From Prevotella sp. UBA6447 (GTDB lineage Bacteria > Bacteroidota > Bacteroidia > Bacteroidales > Bacteroidaceae), in the NCBI GenBank assembly GCA_002437115.1, contig DJOD01000008.1, forward strand, positions 4,002 to 12,625: a stretch of 8,624 bases of DNA, read 5' to 3'. Positions 7,493 to 8,624 of this stretch are shown in pieces; position 1 is the first letter of the stretch, and every line of letters begins with the position of its first letter. Under the pieces are notes generated by a model, which was given only the letters and a program-made list of their open reading frames with translations, had not been told where the DNA came from and ran no database searches. The translations under genes were made by a program, and so were the position numbers.

Positions 7493-7902
7493 TCATTTGG
7501 TCATGGCATATTTACCACCACCTGTGAAACACAGGGCAACAGCCCCGAGAAGAAACAGCAGCGGATCTTCTATCATCAATCCACCAGTGTGTGGGTCGAG
7601 CGAGAACATTATGCCCAAGTGAGCCATCAGGATGGCAACCACCATATTGACGGCCAGCACGGCAGCCGACACGCGTGTCCACACGCCTAAAAGTATGAAC
7701 AGGGCACCTACCAACTCTGCCAGCAGGCAACCATAGGCTATGAAGCCTGGCAAGCCCAAACCTCGAAGCATACCCTCGATGAAACCCACACCATGGAGCA
7801 GTTTGCTCACGCCATGAAAAGCATCAGACCACCAATGCCGATGCGCAAAAGCAATAGTCCCAAATCGTTGTTGAGCGGAAAATGGTTACCCAATGCAATC
7901 AT
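7493..7902 (-). pseudogene. DoxX-family membrane protein, reading frame broken by one base
   Basis: DoxX-family proteins are small four-helix membrane proteins of about 130-140 residues, some linked to redox or thiol stress. From the ATG at 7902 the frame reads MIALGNHFPLNNDLG and a first helix LLLLRIGIGGLMLF. It then hits TGA at 7807-7809. In the -1 frame the family sequence resumes at once as HGVSKLLHG and continues through three more helices (GFIAYGCLLAELVGALFILL, VSAAVLAVNMVVAILMAHLG, LLFLLGAVALCFTG) to the TGA at 7493. Adding one base in the CTTTTCAT run near 7816-7822 would restore one protein of about 136 residues. A 105-residue fragment can be read on its own from the GTG at 7810. The gene follows the peroxidase gene after 46 bp with no visible promoter of its own, so the two are probably one transcript. 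The cause may be a true mutation or a sequencing error. Confidence 0.75.
7807..7902 (-). other. 31-codon 5' fragment of the broken doxX
   Basis: This short open frame encodes the first transmembrane helix of the DoxX protein, then runs into Met-Ala and TGA. The TGA overlaps the GTG of the downstream fragment as GTGA, so ribosomes could stop and restart here. It is too short to be expected as an independent gene; its sequence matches what the 105-residue fragment lacks. Confidence 0.6.
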
Positions 7903-7948
7903 CGTAGTTGAAACTTGATATTTATATCTTATCCTATGGTAGCTCTTT

Positions 7949-8494
7949 TCAAAGTTCAGCCTCAATGGCATCTTCCACTTTTTTCAGGTCGTCTGTAGGT
8001 TCAAAACGTGCCACGACCTCGCCCTTCTTGTTGATGAGAAACTTGGTGAAGTTCCACTGTATGTCGTCCTTCTTGCGTGGAACGGGGTTGCTCTCATCAT
8101 ACAACTTCTCCATCACAGCAGCGAGCTTTGGCTCATATGAGCCCGTGAAAGGCTTTTCGGCTTTCAACCATGTGTAGAGTGGCAGTTCTCCATCACCGTT
8201 CACAATACTCTTCTTGAACTGTGGGAAATCAGCTCCAAACTTCACCGTGCAAAACTTCTTTATTTCTTCGTCTGTGCCCGGTGCCTGATGGCCAAACTGG
8301 TTGCAAGGAATGTCGAGAATCTCCAACCCCTTGCCTTTCAGGCGATGATACAATGCCTCAAGGTCCTCATATTGAGGCGTGAAGCCGCAACCTGTAGCGG
8401 TGTTTACGATGAGAAGAACCTTTCCTTTATACTCGTTGAGGCTTACTTCGTTTCCACTTTTGTCTTTCAGACTGAAATCATAAACTGTTTTCAT
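7949..8494 (-). CDS. glutathione peroxidase family, Cys-type thiol peroxidase
   Basis: This enzyme reduces hydrogen peroxide or organic hydroperoxides, most likely using thioredoxin. The thioredoxin-like fold is recognisable: the peroxidatic Cys is C36 in NTATGCGFTPQY, encoded by TGC rather than the selenocysteine codon. The partner residues of the family's catalytic tetrad are Q66 in DIPCNQFGHQ, and W147 and N148 in QWNFTKFL. C82 in KKFCTVKFG sits where thioredoxin-dependent members keep the resolving cysteine, which argues against true glutathione dependence. The protein has 181 residues and no signal peptide, so it is cytosolic. I chose the ATG at 8494 (MKTVYDFSLKD); a TTG two codons upstream is less likely. 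It is the first gene of a probable two-gene unit with doxX. The family relative in E. coli is BtuE. Confidence 0.93.
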   Translation of the reverse strand: MKTVYDFSLKDKSGNEVSLNEYKGKVLLIVNTATGCGFTPQYEDLEALYHRLKGKGLEILDIPCNQFGHQAPGTDEEIKKFCTVKFGADFPQFKKSIVNGDGELPLYTWLKAEKPFTGSYEPKLAAVMEKLYDESNPVPRKKDDIQWNFTKFLINKKGEVVARFEPTDDLKKVEDAIEAEL

Positions 8495-8528
8495 AATCAA
8501 TTACCTATAGTTGTAAATATTACAAAAG

Positions 8529-8536
8529 CAAAATTA
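8529..8536 (-). promoter_or_regulatory. peroxidase-doxX promoter, -7 box
   Basis: On the minus strand this reads TAATTTTG, the same box as at nadB. There are 34 nt between it and the ATG at 8494, leaving room for a leader that contains a weak AGG about 10 nt before the start. No clear -33 TTTG and no obvious OxyR-type palindrome is seen. The remaining bases to the window end (8537-8624) have stops in all three minus-strand frames near the edge and hold no recognisable gene. Confidence 0.5.
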
Positions 8537-8624
8537 CTATAAATAATAGAGAAGTCGTACGATCTCCCCCTCACTTTTAACGCTTTTTATAGTTTCTTCC
8601 GCTAAAGGTAACTATTCAGCGGTA

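Noticed and set aside
8389..8391. Possible selenocysteine in the glutathione peroxidase
   Set aside because: The active-site codon reads TGC for cysteine on the minus strand, so no recoding is needed.
8599..8622. CCGCT and AGCGG inverted repeat near the right edge
   Set aside because: The stem is 5 bp with a 14-nt loop and no T-run follows it within the window. It may belong to a neighbouring gene, but the window ends too soon to tell.

Overview
The window looks like chromosomal DNA of a Bacteroidota bacterium, most likely Prevotellaceae. This rests on protein style (NadB, DacB, ComEC, and a PIF1-like helicase with a C-terminal helicase HTH domain), on moderate GC coding regions separated by short AT-rich spacers, and on repeated matches to the Bacteroidota -7 promoter element TAnnTTTG. 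The genus is an inference.

Layout, left to right. L-aspartate oxidase (nadB, minus strand) is divergent from a plus-strand pair: a small membrane protein with a PH-like domain, overlapping by 14 bp a PBP4-type D-Ala-D-Ala carboxypeptidase (dacB). dacB converges on comEC (minus strand) with only 17 bp between the stop codons. comEC is divergent from a 751-residue PIF1-like helicase (plus strand). The helicase converges on a minus-strand pair: a Cys-type glutathione peroxidase followed by a DoxX-family membrane protein. The DoxX reading frame is broken by an apparent one-base deletion, and a hairpin with a T-run lies downstream of it. About 130 bp at the right end and 50 bp at the left end show no gene.

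How the genes fit together. This is mostly a housekeeping region: NAD synthesis, cell-wall turnover, DNA uptake or processing, and peroxide defence. The believable transcription units are PH protein-dacB and peroxidase-doxX; nadB, comEC and the helicase look monocistronic within the window. The two divergent spacers and the upstream side of the peroxidase gene carry five TAATTTTG or TATTTTTG boxes. At comEC and at the helicase the box ends only 4 nt before the ATG, which points to leaderless mRNAs.

I saw no mobile element, CRISPR array, RNA gene or new multi-gene system. The observations most worth checking are the frameshifted doxX, the predicted leaderless starts, and the uncharacterised middle region of the helicase.
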